The notes under the pieces were generated by a model, which saw nothing but the letters and a program-made list of their open reading frames with translations, made no database searches and was not told where the DNA came from. Shown one piece after another: positions 12,145-23,263 of a stretch of 64,000 nt of DNA. Numbering within the stretch: the stretch's first letter is position 1; every line of letters starts with the position of its first letter. The position numbers were made by a program, and so were the translations under genes. Source of the stretch: Tilletiaria anomala UBC 951 (Eukaryota > Basidiomycota > Exobasidiomycetes > Georgefischeriales > Tilletiariaceae); NCBI RefSeq assembly GCF_000711695.1, contig NW_013546948.1:1-64000 (forward strand), read 5' to 3'.

Positions 12145-12190
12145 CCATCCATCCACCCATCCACCCATCCACCCATCCATCCATCCATCC
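12145..12190. repeat. CCAT/CCAC tetranucleotide-like tandem repeat
   Basis: About eleven imperfect copies of a four-base unit (CCAT alternating with CCAC) lie in the 5' flank of the forkhead gene. It is non-coding and prone to length variation. Confidence 0.9.
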
Positions 12191-12510
12191 GTACCAGGGC
12201 AGATATTGCCACCGGCAGCGCAACCCACCGAGACCGGATTGAGAGCCCTGCACGCACAGGTGCACGACGGGCGGCGCGAGCGTGGCATAGAGACACGCGA
12301 GGTGAGCAACGCCGGGACTCTCCCTTGTCCACCCGCGCTGACACGCGTCGTTCCTTGCCGTCCGGAGCAGCAGCAACGAGCATCAGCCCGCCTCTCGATG
12401 CCGCCCACGAGCACGCGTCGTCGTCGCGCAGCAGGCGCCCAGCTGTCGGCGCGTCCAGAGCGACACAGCCACCGTCTTCGTCTTCAGCAGCAGCGGCGAA
12501 ACTACCCGTC

Positions 12511-15500
12511 ATGCCATCCATCATAGCAGTAGCACCCACATCCACATCCGTCACGAGCACAACGAGCGCAGCCGCAGTCGATCACGACGACCTCTTTGCG
12601 CGTGCACAGGCCATGGGCCTCCGCACCACGCGTGAAGAGTACGAGCGCACTCGCGCAGGTGTCACCGCTTTCCTGCGCGCCGGCAGCAGCACCGCTTCCG
12701 CGGCGACTTCGCAGACGCATGCGAGCGGCGGCTCGCCCGGCGCGGCGGGAGGAAGCCCCACCCCCATGGACACACTCGCGCTGCACAGCAGCCTCGGTAA
12801 GGGAAACAGTAGCGTCATGTTCGGTGTCGGTGCAAAGATTGGAACCGCGAGTACGGCGGCGGCGCGCTCGGGTGCAGCAGCAGGACCATCATCCTCATCA
12901 GTAGTAGCAACAACAGCAGCAGGAGGCGGGTTCAGCGCATACAGGCGCCCGGCGAGCGGCGCTGCCGGCTCCACGGGCATCGGCGGCAGCACCAGCAGTC
13001 CGATGCTCAGCTTCTTCACCGCCAGCATTTCGCACATGGCCGCCATCAACAGCAGCGGCGGCAGTGCACTTGCCAGTCCCGCTGCCACTGCATGCACCTC
13101 GGACGCAGATGCAGATGCGGACGACGGTGCGGGTGCGGACGTCCGCGCCAGCACATTTGGCCGAGGGAAGAAGACCGCCGGCGGCGGCGGGCCGGCGCAG
13201 AAGCAGCGCGTTGCGAGCGCCGCCCCTCGATTCGCACCAGCAGATGCGGGGCGCGGCTTGTCCGCCAGGTCGCCAACATCAGTGGCGGCAGCGGCAGGCG
13301 CCATGACGCCGCGCACGCTCGAGCAGATGGGCAAGGAGGAGGAGCGGCGCCGGCGCAGGGACAAGCAGCGCCGGTGCAAGCAGCAGCAGCAGCGAGGGGC
13401 ACCAGCCGCAGCTAGTAACGGTGCAGGTGCTGCTGCTGCCACAGACGCAGATGCAGGTGCACCTGCAGCCGTCGGTCTCGGCCTCGGCCTCGGCCTCGGT
13501 CTGGGCATCGGCATCGATATGGACGTCGGCAGCGGTGCGCATGCCTCTAGTGCCGACGCAGAGCGAGCATCCGTCTCGGCGCAGCAGCCGCAGGCGTGCA
13601 TCCCCGTCACCCCTTCTGCACAGCAGCAGCAGCACGGCTCCTCAGCAGCAGGCGCAGGCAGCCGGCCGTGGGTCAGTCCCGGCGGGACGATGCGCATGGT
13701 CGCTACACCACTTGTCCCTGCGTCTCTATCTGCAGCATCGGCATCAGCATCGAAATCGGCTCGGGGGGTGCGCGATGGCCGTGCGCGTGCGCTGCAGCGC
13801 AGGAGCCCGATGCACCTTGCGGGCCCCGGCGCCGAGGACAGCCCCGTGCTCGGGGCCGAGGGCGGAGGCGGCGGCGCCTCGCGCAGGTTCCAGCAGCAGC
13901 GGAGGCCGCACGGTGGCTACGTCAGCAGCGGCAGCAGCAGCAGCCCGAGCATGAGCACGGGCGTGCATATGCATGTGAACGTCGCCGCGGCGACGCCGCT
14001 CTCGACGTATGGACGCGCGGGCAACCTCACGCGCGCTCTGCCGCTACATACTTCTCGCTCGCCGTGCGTCGGTGACTCGTCGTTTGAAGAGGAGCAGGAA
14101 CAAGAGCGAGACGCGGATGCCGACGCTGATATGGACATGCCGCCGAACGACTCGGGCGTCTTCTTTGATCAGCTCGACGCGCAGGAGGAAATGGACAAGC
14201 TCGCGTCTGAGCGCCACCAGTTGCTTCAGCGCCAGCAGCAACAGCGTGGGCTGCCACGCAGGCGCGCACGGCTCGACTCGGCTGACTCGGCCATCTCTAG
14301 CACTAGCGCCAGCGCGGCTGCAGATGCGAGTGCGAGCGGCAAGAGCCAGCAACAAGAGAAAGGTCAAGAAGGAAAGGACAAGGACGCGCCGCCGTCGTCG
14401 GCGGTGCTGCTGCAGGAGGAGATGGGCCGCATGAGCTTTCTCGACTGCGTTATGCAGCACAAGAGCAGCCCTGTCCGTCTGCGCAAAGAGGCCAAGGCCA
14501 AGGAGCGCGCGCAACGCGAGTGGCAGGAGGTGCGCCGTGCGCTGCGTACAGCGCGTCATTGTCGGATAATGCGACAAGCAGGGACTGATTTTCTTTCTTC
14601 CTTTTGATGTTCTTCATTACAGGCGATGCTCCAAGCACAGACGAGCGCGGCTGCTTCCCAGAACAACGCTGCTGCAGCGACAGTAGAAGCGCAAGCGAGC
14701 AAGAGCGTCCGCTGGGCCTCCAGCGTCTACAGCCCTGCGACGCTCGACGCCTACCAGGGCGGCGGTGGCGGTGGGCACATGCGCCTGACGACGCGCGAGC
14801 ACTACGACTTTATCAACCACGGCATCCATCCACTCTCATCCTCAGCTGCGGCCGGCGACGCAGACGGCCTGAGCATGCTGACACCCAGCATGCTCTCCGC
14901 CCCCTGGCCCGAGGCACACGTCGAGATGCTGGCCAACATGAGTGCGCAGCGCGCTGCTGCTAATGCTTCTGCTAGTGCTAATCCTGCGGCGGCCTCGCCG
15001 AGTACGGGCGCTGGCGCCGGCGCAAGCGGCGACATCGAACTTGCTGCCCTGCGCCACTCCAGCCTCAGTCTCGGACAAGGCAGCCCGCTCCTCAAGATGC
15101 AGTCCAGCACGCGATCGACGACCGACAAGGTCGATGGAGCAGGTGAGCGGCATGCTTCAGAGTCGCCGCTCCTCAGCAGCCTCTCGGCATTCCGGCCCTT
15201 GTCGGCGATGCGGTCCGAAGTGATGCACGCCCAGGCACAGGCACACCATCGAATACGCACGCCCTCCTCGTCTGGCGCCACCGCAGCCGTGCGCCGCGCT
15301 GTCATCTTTGCAACCAACAGCCAGGGTCAGGCCCTTATAAGCCCTGTGCTGGCAGGCAGCGCCGATGACGCGCCGTTTGGCGCGTCGATTGGCTCGCCTA
15401 TCCGCGCCGCATTGGGCTTCTTCAGTGCATCGCCGCCCAAAGCCGGCAGGCCGTGGACTACTGTATCGCAAGGCCATAGACGCACGCCGACCGGCGGCAC

Positions 15501-17937
15501 GCCGACCGGCGGCACGCCGACCGGCGGCACGCCGTCGCTCGCCTGTGCGCCGTTCGGCCGGGTCGGCCCATCGCTCGCCCACTCTGACGTCATACACGAT
15601 AGCGCCGAGTCGTCAGCGCACTCTCGCGAATCGACGCGGAACGAGTCGCGGAACGAGTCGAGAAATGAGCTTGGTGCCCACGCCGCTGCAAGCGAGGGTG
15701 ACCATCATATCGTCTCGTCGCCGATGGTCGAAGAGCTGCTGGCAGGCAAGGGCGGGGGAAAAGAGCGAGGCGTGGTGAAAGACGTGCAGCGATGCTCGGT
15801 CGACGGGCAAGAAGCCGAGTCTCATACTGATGGTGCTGCTGCTGCCGAGCCGCTAATGGCCGCTCGTCAGGACAGCGACGCAGCGTCGACCAAGAGCGCA
15901 GGGAACAAGGCTGCCCAGGGCAAAGCTGGGAAAGGCAAGAAAGGGTCGAACAGTAACTTGAACACCGCTGCTAACTTTGACGACGCCTCTCCTGCTCCGG
16001 CGTCCATCACGGAAACACCTGCGCGCGCCCCCGCCGCCGTGCGCTTCCGCAAGGCTCCTGCAGACGCTGCCGGAGTGGCGGCGACCAAATACACGCTTCC
16101 TGCGCCCGGCCTCGTCCGAACGATGGAGTGGGATCGCGCAGACGGCTCACGTTTGGTCAAACTCGTTTCTGAAGAGCTGCAGCAGGCGATGGAAAAAGGT
16201 GCGATCGCAGAGGAACCAGAGCCACGCTTTTACGTCCTGCCTCCGTTGTGGGGCACATCTAAGGCCAAGCCTGCGAGTGCGTCGTACGCTGGCTTGATCG
16301 GGCAAGCCATCTTGGCATCTTCCGACGGCCGTCTGAGCCTGGCGGAGATCTATGCCTGGATCAACACCACTTTCCCCTTTTACGAGCGCGGAGAACGCGG
16401 GTGGCAAAACAGCATCCGCCATAACCTCAGCCTGAACAAAAGCTTTTATAAGATCGACCGTGAGGCCACTCTCCCAGGCAAGGGTGGCTGGTGGGCCATC
16501 CAGCCCGGGCATGAAGAGCGGTTTCAGGGCAACATCTACCTTGCTACACCTGCTCGCAACGATGCAAGCACCACCCCGTCCAAGCCAGGCAAGCAGCCCA
16601 AGACACCTTTGTCGACGCGCGATGGTGCCAGCTATCCCGGTACGGGCGGCTCGAACATGTCGGTCGACAGCGGTATCCTTTCTTCTGTCACCGGCTCAGC
16701 TGGGCAGCGGCGCAAAAGGCAGGACTCAGGCGGCGACTTACCCGCGCAGGCGCAAGTCGACAATCCTTCCTCGTCGGGCCCGTCAGGAACGGGCAAGAGC
16801 GTCGGAAAGCAGCCCAAGCGCCTCAAGCTGATCGCACGCCGGCTTCCGTTTGAAGAGAAGATGTCGCCATCTGGTAACGCACCAACCACTTCAGCCCCAA
16901 CGCCTGCAAGCTCTGCTGTGGCCATAACACCCCTCCGCCCCGCGCATATCTATGCGCCTGAGGGAAGCGGCCAGAGCGCCGTGCCGATGCTGACGGACAG
17001 TGCCAGCAGCCCGCCTAGCTCTCCTTTTTATCACACGACCAACATGGCTGCGCCAGAGTCCCAGAGACCAGCAGCAGGCCGGAAGCGCAAGGCGGTCGAA
17101 GCGGTAGAGACAGTCGGGGCACCGGCAGACTTCCCCATGACGACGACTACGACTAACCTCAACACCTCGTCTATCTACACCGCCATGCCCACATCCTCTC
17201 CAATGCACTTCAATGGCTCGCCCATTGTTATTCGCGGCTCGACTCACCAAGGCAAGGGTGTCTATACGACGACCATCCCGATTGGACGAGGGCGTGTGCC
17301 TGCCAGCGAGCATCCTGCTTCCTCGATGGCAATGACAAGCTCGCTAGCGCAATCGCCTGTCTCAGCTGCTCGCGACGCTCCAGGTCCAGGCCCTGGCCCG
17401 AGCCCCGGCAGCATGTCTAACGTGAACGAGCAGTCGCCCGCCAATATTCGTTCAATAAGCCTTCGAGGGTCGCCCATTAAGAGCGGCGTGCCGTTCTCCA
17501 TGAGCCCGACTCGCGCTTCGGTCAGCGGTAAGGGCCTAGTGCAGTCTCATCCTGGAATGCCGATGCCGATACACATGATGCACATGCAGCCGACTCCCAG
17601 CGGGCTCGCTAGCATGCAAAAGGCGCTGGCCGTGCCTAACACCACTCCTGCGCGCGCCGCCTTGGCTACTGCAGGCGGACGTTGGAACAGCATGACAACG
17701 CCCTCTCCCATGCGCCGTGTGCAGCCAGGCCAATCCGCAGCAAGCAATGGTGCCGCTGGCCCTATACCCTGGCTCGATGACCCTTTCGACTATCAGGGAA
17801 ATCTGCAACATGAGCTCGATTTTGCCATGGATAGCCTCGGATCAGTGACCGAATTCACGAGCCCCATGCGTGGCATGTGGCCCGATCCGAACACCGCGCC
17901 CATGAACATGAATTTTACTCATCCTCATCAAGGTTGA
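12511..17937 (+). CDS. Forkhead-box transcription factor, very large
   Basis: This is a predicted nuclear DNA-binding regulator. Two exons, 12511-14529 and 14623-17937, join in phase 0 to give about 1777 residues. The forkhead domain lies near residues 1222-1313. It includes GRLSLAEIYAWI, the recognition-helix block GWQNSIRHNLSLNKSF and GGWWAIQPGHEE, all canonical. The usual KPPYSY start is altered to KPASASY. No FHA domain is visible, so it is closer to Hcm1/Sep1-type factors than to Fkh1/2; this is inference. The remainder is disordered and low-complexity: poly-Ala/Ser/Gln runs, a GL dipeptide run near residue 320, TPTGG repeats near 961 and RNES repeats near 1010. The ATG at 12511 (MPSIIAVAP) is the first in frame; the upstream open frame has no ATG. 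Whether the long N-terminal half is one gene with the DNA-binding half rests on the phase-compatible intron. Confidence 0.88.
15484..15534 (+). repeat. 15-bp coding minisatellite in the forkhead gene
   Basis: Three perfect tandem copies of a 15-bp unit encode Thr-Pro-Thr-Gly-Gly repeats inside the forkhead gene. The unit length is a multiple of three, so copy-number changes would not shift the frame. Confidence 0.9.
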
Positions 17938-18068
17938 TTTCCTTCCATGATCCATGATCCAATATCCAAGTCCCGATGGTTTGTATTGCAAAGCACGTTT
18001 GAGTATCATGTATTATCGCACTCGCATATGTATGAAGTTAGCACGACTGAAATAATGATGGCAACGAT

Positions 18069-20126
18069 CTATGGCTCGGCGTGTTGAAGCGTCATCTTGT
18101 CGAGACAGTAGTACGCCAACCCCACATGGTCTCCCTTTGGGGCGACTGGCCGGCCCTGGTCCTCTGCTTTAGCCTCGCGTTTGAGAGGTGTCGTTGTGAA
18201 GACAAGGTCGAACAATTTGCGATCCGTTGCGCCAATGATAAAATCCAAGTCGAGCGCCAAGCTGAACGTCGGCGACTTGGATGGGTAGCCCGCAAATGCG
18301 GACCAACCCGTCTTCGAACTTGGCGGCAAGGTGTTGAACAATTGCACTCTGTCTGGCAAATCGCCGGAGGTGTTCGGCACAAAACAGTCATGTGCATGCC
18401 GCGTGTCGAACACTTTGACATTTCCCGACGTAGCAGTGCCGGCAAGGATGTGTGTCCCATTCCCGCCGCCGATGGCGAGCGAATAGATCGCAGAGCTGTC
18501 GAATCGGTCGCGGAAATGCATCATTGGGCACAACGTCTTGAAAGAATGCAAGGGGTAGACGGCGTCTTCACCCCCAAAGAGATTGTCGCTCGAAAACAAC
18601 GGTTCATCGCACACAGCTGGAACTGCTAAGCTGTCTTGTCTTTTAAGTCGAAGATGTCGGCCAGTAACACTCGCTGTAACTTGACGTAGATCATAAACGC
18701 GGACGACGGCATCATAGAAGCCGGCGACAAGCATGTCGGAATGAAGCGGTGCCTGGCATTCCTTTGAAGGCTGCGCGAGTGCAAAAGTAGATGTCACCCT
18801 ACACTGGCCCTGGCCACCAGTGAAGGGGATTCTGCTCTTGCTTGGCTCTGGCCTGCCACTGAACGTATGCAACGTGTTCAAGATGATGGGCTCGCATGGC
18901 CGATGAGAAGTTGGATGGAGTGGAAAGAGAAAGAGCGCTTCCGCCCCCTTGCTGCCGATAGCAAGCCACCGTGGCGCTTGACCGTGTGGCGCCCCTTCAT
19001 CGAGATGACATGACCAGCATTGCCGACCCATTTTGAAATGCCAAAGCAAACGCCATTCTAGAATTAATTGGTCTTCCTCATCTCTGTCGGCCTTGAACAA
19101 GCATATTGTACCGTCCCTCGTGACGCTACAAACGAGGTCGCGACTATGCGAGAGTGCCTGGACAGATTGGCCTGTGCTGGACTGGCCCATACCAAAACAG
19201 CGGCGTGGACCATCTAAGGTCGACAGCTGTGTGGCCTCGAAAGTGAGCCTTTTTGGTGCGTATTGCTGCCACGGAGCAGATGGGGTTTGACTGGCACTGC
19301 TCAGCCTCGAGCTCTTTGGTCGTGTGGAGAGACTTGTGGGGAGCTGGTAGTGCTCAAGGGAGCCGTCCACGCGACCGACGATAAAATTTGTTCCAGCCGA
19401 ATCTATCGCACAGCAAGCTGAGATGTTCTTGGTGGGATTCACCGCCGATTTGGAAGCCCATTCCCCCGGTCGTCGACGCATTGCTTGCCATCTCGTAAGA
19501 GGCGCTGACTTGTCTGGCAAATCTACAATCTGTGCATCATCCATATCGATGCCCGTCTTTGAGAGCTCAGGAGCTGCCCACCGTCCATCGGCATGGTTCC
19601 GTTCGCGAAGGCAATTCTTGAGATAGTTTGTATGCCAGACCCGCACCTCAGAACGGAGAAAGAGGAGCAACCAATCTTGGCCCAGTCGAAGGAACGGCTC
19701 TACTGCCTCATCTCTCGCTTGTCTCCAGTATCCAGCATGGCATCCATTCGAACGATTCGCCCCTCCGAAGGTGGCTGTCTGATTGATCGATGCACGGTGT
19801 GCCACAAGTCGTTGCTTTTGCCAAGAGACGTTGTTGAGATGATAGCGTTGGACTTTGTATCTCCACTGGCAAAGAGCTTCCCCATCAGGTTGGCAGGCAG
19901 AGATAGAACCCGGCTTTCCGAAAAGCCAGGCCTTCCAACCTTGAACTTCGACAAAGAGATGCAGTGACTTACACGTTGACGACAAGGCGATCAATGAAAT
20001 GGGCGGATCCTCGTCACTGAATTGGTTGGCGATCTGCAGTAGGATCTCTGCTGGTAGGAGATGCAGTGCAATCCGCTTCGTCTCGCGCGCGCACAGCCTC
20101 TTCGCCTCCCTGCCGTCTTCGCACAT
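18069..20126 (-). CDS. F-box and WD-repeat-like protein, intronless
   Basis: A single open frame of 685 residues starts at ATG 20126. Residues about 22-70 form an F-box (LPAEILLQIANQFS, then SLIALSSTCKSLH), which binds Skp1 in SCF ubiquitin ligases. The rest contains degenerate WD/beta-propeller blades, with turns such as LVCSVTRDGTICLF, VRVYDLRQ and VKVFDTR. It is probably a substrate receptor; the target cannot be read from sequence. It is unusual in this window for having no introns at such a length. It converges on the forkhead gene, with only 131 bp between the two stop codons. Confidence 0.85.
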   Translation of the reverse strand: MCEDGREAKRLCARETKRIALHLLPAEILLQIANQFSDEDPPISLIALSSTCKSLHLFVEVQGWKAWLFGKPGSISACQPDGEALCQWRYKVQRYHLNNVSWQKQRLVAHRASINQTATFGGANRSNGCHAGYWRQARDEAVEPFLRLGQDWLLLFLRSEVRVWHTNYLKNCLRERNHADGRWAAPELSKTGIDMDDAQIVDLPDKSAPLTRWQAMRRRPGEWASKSAVNPTKNISACCAIDSAGTNFIVGRVDGSLEHYQLPTSLSTRPKSSRLSSASQTPSAPWQQYAPKRLTFEATQLSTLDGPRRCFGMGQSSTGQSVQALSHSRDLVCSVTRDGTICLFKADRDEEDQLILEWRLLWHFKMGRQCWSCHLDEGAPHGQAPRWLAIGSKGAEALFLFPLHPTSHRPCEPIILNTLHTFSGRPEPSKSRIPFTGGQGQCRVTSTFALAQPSKECQAPLHSDMLVAGFYDAVVRVYDLRQVTASVTGRHLRLKRQDSLAVPAVCDEPLFSSDNLFGGEDAVYPLHSFKTLCPMMHFRDRFDSSAIYSLAIGGGNGTHILAGTATSGNVKVFDTRHAHDCFVPNTSGDLPDRVQLFNTLPPSSKTGWSAFAGYPSKSPTFSLALDLDFIIGATDRKLFDLVFTTTPLKREAKAEDQGRPVAPKGDHVGLAYYCLDKMTLQHAEP

Positions 20127-20548
20127 ATCCCAGACGTTTCTTCATAATGCGACGATGGCATATGGTCAGAGAGAGCTCAATGTCTTTGAGCAGCACCAAC
20201 TCCCTTATAATTAACACAACTGGGACATTCGTGTTAGCATGTGCGGAGAGAACTGGCGTTACGTAATGATATTTTGAAATCGTGAGTCCAAAACTGCTTT
20301 CCCCCCCCCAAAGCGACAAGCCCCAGGAGTGATGACTGGTGAGCTTGATCTTCTGGACCTTCAAGGGTTCACAATTCACAGTGGCACTTCCTACTTGCTC
20401 ATCACGGATCCCTTCCCCCGTCTCGCTGGAGTGGCCATCGCTTTTTCTTACTCATCCGAATCCCAACAAACGAGACTGCTAATCGTCAACGTGCGCCTGA
20501 GACAAAAGTCGTGACGGATAACCGGGCAGAAAGAAGAGCCATACGAAG
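20127..20548. promoter_or_regulatory. Divergent promoter between the F-box gene and CMC2
   Basis: The 420-bp spacer lies between two starts that point away from each other. It contains a nine-cytosine run near 20302. No further coding signal is seen. Confidence 0.5.
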
Positions 20549-20977
20549 ATGCATCCCGTGAGTGCGCCGCAATTATTTCGACCTCGAGGACTGCGGTTAT
20601 ATATTCACATACGTATCTATGGTCCGAGCAGCACCTTAGCAATGATTCCAAGCAGCTGGCCTGCGCTAGCATTATTCAAGCGCTCGAGGATTGCCACAAG
20701 CAAGGACTGATGACCAAGATGTCTGGCAAGTGCAACCCTATCAAGGATGAGCTGATTCAGTGTCTGCGCAAAGAAGTGAGGCATGACGTTACAATTTCCT
20801 GGGCGGCTCTTTTGTATTGCAGTACATGGCTACTGATGAGAACTCTGTTTCTCCTTTTTTCCATTTCGATCTCGTCCGTCGCAGCGTTTGGAGCGAACAG
20901 CAAAACATGTTCAGAAAGGCAAAGAGCGGAGAAGGAAGACCGAAGAGATCTGGCGCGAGATTGATGGAGACAAATGA
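20549..20977 (+). CDS. CMC2: COX assembly mitochondrial protein 2 homologue
   Basis: This is a small twin CX9C protein of the mitochondrial intermembrane space needed for cytochrome c oxidase assembly. Three exons, 20549-20557, 20632-20775 and 20885-20977, give 81 residues. The first exon encodes only Met-His-Pro. Spliced, the N-terminus reads MHPHLS, as in Cmc2 of other eukaryotes. Cysteines in CASIIQALEDC and CNPIKDELIQC form the paired CX9C motifs, and a basic tail with ERRRKTEEIW follows. Yeast Cmc2 is 109 residues with the same order. The gene is easy to miss because each exon is short. All junctions are GT..AG and phase 0. Confidence 0.9.
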
Positions 20978-21849
20978 AGGCTGCTTTGATTTGGAACGGG
21001 TCCTATAAACAGTTTCAACTCATCCTTTGCCCTGCCCCATTTTCGAGAAAGGGTAGCTTTGGCAGCGGCATGCGAGTACATTCCTAATGGTGGTACTCTA
21101 TGGCTTTGCTCTTTCGACTCGCGCAGCCAACCAAAGGAGCTGAGCTGCGGGAAAAACAAGTTCGCCCTCAATCACGTTCAGCACCTCCCCACCTCCGTGT
21201 ATTGAATCTGCGACGTCCCTGCAGCGAGGATTCCACACCGTGGAGGCTCACGCACTCGCGTGCTTCCTAACGCCACGGTGCATGGCGCAATTGGCCGGTG
21301 ACCTTCTGCTCGACATACGAGCGGACAAAGCCCCCGCTTCTACTCAGCTGTTGCGTTCCGTCGCTACCGGCCCGCGCACAGTGATTACACGGCTCAAATT
21401 GGCACCCCGGGAATGATTGCCTTCAAGCCTAGAAGGATGGAAGGAGGAAGGGCGCTTGTCGGAGCACTCCAGGATTATGCGTCTCGGTGTTCGCGGCATA
21501 CAACGAAGCGCTGCATAACTTTTCTCAATCGTGTAGCGTAGTAGGCAGCAAGACAATGAAGAGAAAGTCTATGCTACATCTACACAGCGCGTTGCAGCTT
21601 TTTCCTGGCCCCGGCTCGACGCTGAGCAGGGTAATTTTTATCTATTAGTTGCGAGATGCGAAAAAATTATTATAGAGCAATCAAGAATGGCAGGAAGCGT
21701 GTCCTAATTAGCGGAGCATGTGGTAGAAGCAGTTCATCTATGCTAGGAGTAGAAACGAAAAAACCAGCGCAGGATGTCTGCAGTCCACCCTTGAATGACC
21801 GTACGTAACCTTGATTGACTACTGAGAGCAGGCCGGCCTGGCAGACCGT
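20978..21849. other. Intergenic region between CMC2 and the GH16 gene
   Basis: This segment separates convergent genes. It becomes AT-rich with A-runs near 21660, consistent with transcription ends. No supported gene is seen. Confidence 0.6.
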
Positions 21850-23263
21850 TCATGCAAGCCTTTCCGTCTGATAAATCTTGACGCTGTTGATGAGCCAGTA
21901 CGCCTCAGACAAATCGGTGCTGTTTCCGTGCATGTAGTCGGCACAGCTCGCCACGCCGGTCTTGGCGGCGCACGACTGCGTCTGGCCGTTCATGGCGGTG
22001 GACCAAACGGAGCTAGCGCCAGCCCAGTCGCCGCAGAGCGTGTTGGTGAAGATTGCCACATGGTTCCAGAAGAAGGAGCTCATGGTGCAACTCGTCGCAG
22101 GCCAGCGGCCGGTCGGAGTTGGCCAGCCGGTGGGATCGGGCGTGCCAGAGGAGACGTCGGACGGAATAGACGCGCGGGGGAAGAACCAGATACTGATGCC
22201 TTCGTCTGCGTCCCAGAGCATGGCGTGCACGCCGCCGCCGTCGGCGTTATACTGCACACCGTAGTCGCCGGATGTGGTGGACATGATGCTGCAGCCTTGG
22301 TTGTTGGTCGTCAGCGAGTCGCAGCTCGTGCCCGAACTGCCCAGCATCAGCTCGCCGCTGTAGCCCAGCGTAGACGCGGACGATGACGACAGTGAGCAGC
22401 CCGAAGATGTGTGTATCGAGACGAGATTTGCAGAGTAGTCATTCACGCCCTCTATAAATAAAAATGGCGAACGGGCCGGTCAGCGGCGACGGTCAAAGCC
22501 AAAATGTTGAGAAAGGAAAAGAGCGACGCACCAACAATGTCAATCTCTCCACCCACAGGCCAGCCGGAAGATCCAGGATCGGCAGAAAGTGTCCAAAAAG
22601 CAGGCCATACACCACAGCCGCTATGGGTGTTGCAGCGAGAGATCCACACGGGTTTGTCAAACAGTAGCCTTCGCGACTAAGGGCGAAGAGAGGCTCACAC
22701 CGGTATATGCGTGGCATCAAGGACAAAAAGACCGTGCGTATGCGTGTCCACGGTGGAGATGCGGACAGACTGGCGGTTACCGTCCGTATCTGCATCTGCA
22801 GCCACTTTCACTGCAAATGTCGTTCACAGCGGAAGTATTCCGAGACCGCGTTTCAGCCTGAGCAGGGAAAGAAAAGAAGATAGCCTTTCCTGAACACTCA
22901 CTCATCGCACGCCCATCTTGGATTCCAATCAGACCCGCAGACTGCGCCTGCGCCTGCGTCGTGTATTGCACCATTCCATGTGTCGGGTCGGCGTTGGAGA
23001 AGAAGGTCCAGCCGTCGAAGAAGGTGTCTCCACTGCAAAAAGAATATGAAGAGGAACACACGTCAAGTGCAGTCCATAGCTTGCGTGCGCGGCGCCATTC
23101 CTCACGAGTAAGAATTGACCAGCGTAAAGTTGGTAGCGGTGGCTGTCGTGGCTCTCTTGTGCATGCGATGTGAAGGCGTAAACCTGGCGTCTACACTGAT
23201 GAAAGTAAGGCTGCAAAGCACAACAGCAATGGTGGCTGTGACAACCGGTTTAACCAGCTGCAT
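21850..23263 (-). CDS. Secreted glycoside hydrolase family 16 (endo-beta-1,3(4)-glucanase type)
   Basis: This is a predicted extracellular beta-glucanase acting on laminarin-like or cell-wall glucans. Five exons, 23263-23106, 23032-22902, 22810-22699, 22620-22532 and 22451-21850, give 363 residues. Residues 1 to about 26 are a signal peptide (MQLVKPVV, then a hydrophobic core ending DA). Family landmarks in order are FFDGWTFF with DPTHG, SVRIST, HGLFVLDATHIP, CGVWPAFWTL and the catalytic GEIDIVEGVN, with nucleophile and acid/base Glu at about 159 and 164. The Cys-containing C-terminus follows the pattern of basidiomycete GH16 proteins. The ATG at 23263 was chosen because it starts the signal peptide directly; an in-frame ATG 33 nt upstream gives a poorer one. 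The last intron interrupts the second catalytic Glu codon. Confidence 0.94.

Larger units (their letters stand above)
11463..12510. promoter_or_regulatory. Divergent promoter region between ILV6 and the forkhead gene
   Basis: This roughly 1-kb spacer drives two genes in opposite directions. It contains a telomere-like box at 11657-11671, a long pyrimidine tract on the plus strand at about 11791-11865, and a CCAT/CCAC tandem array at 12145-12190. A possible 5'-UTR intron for the forkhead gene runs from GTGAGC at 12302 to an AG near 12370. The open frames here are low-complexity artefacts. Confidence 0.6.

Noticed and set aside
12582-13697. A 371-codon minus-strand open frame overlapping the forkhead gene
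   Set aside because: It is the reverse shadow of GC-rich, Ala/Ser/Gln-biased codons. Its Pro/Ala/Cys composition and lack of motifs fit an artefact, while the plus strand continues in frame into the forkhead domain.
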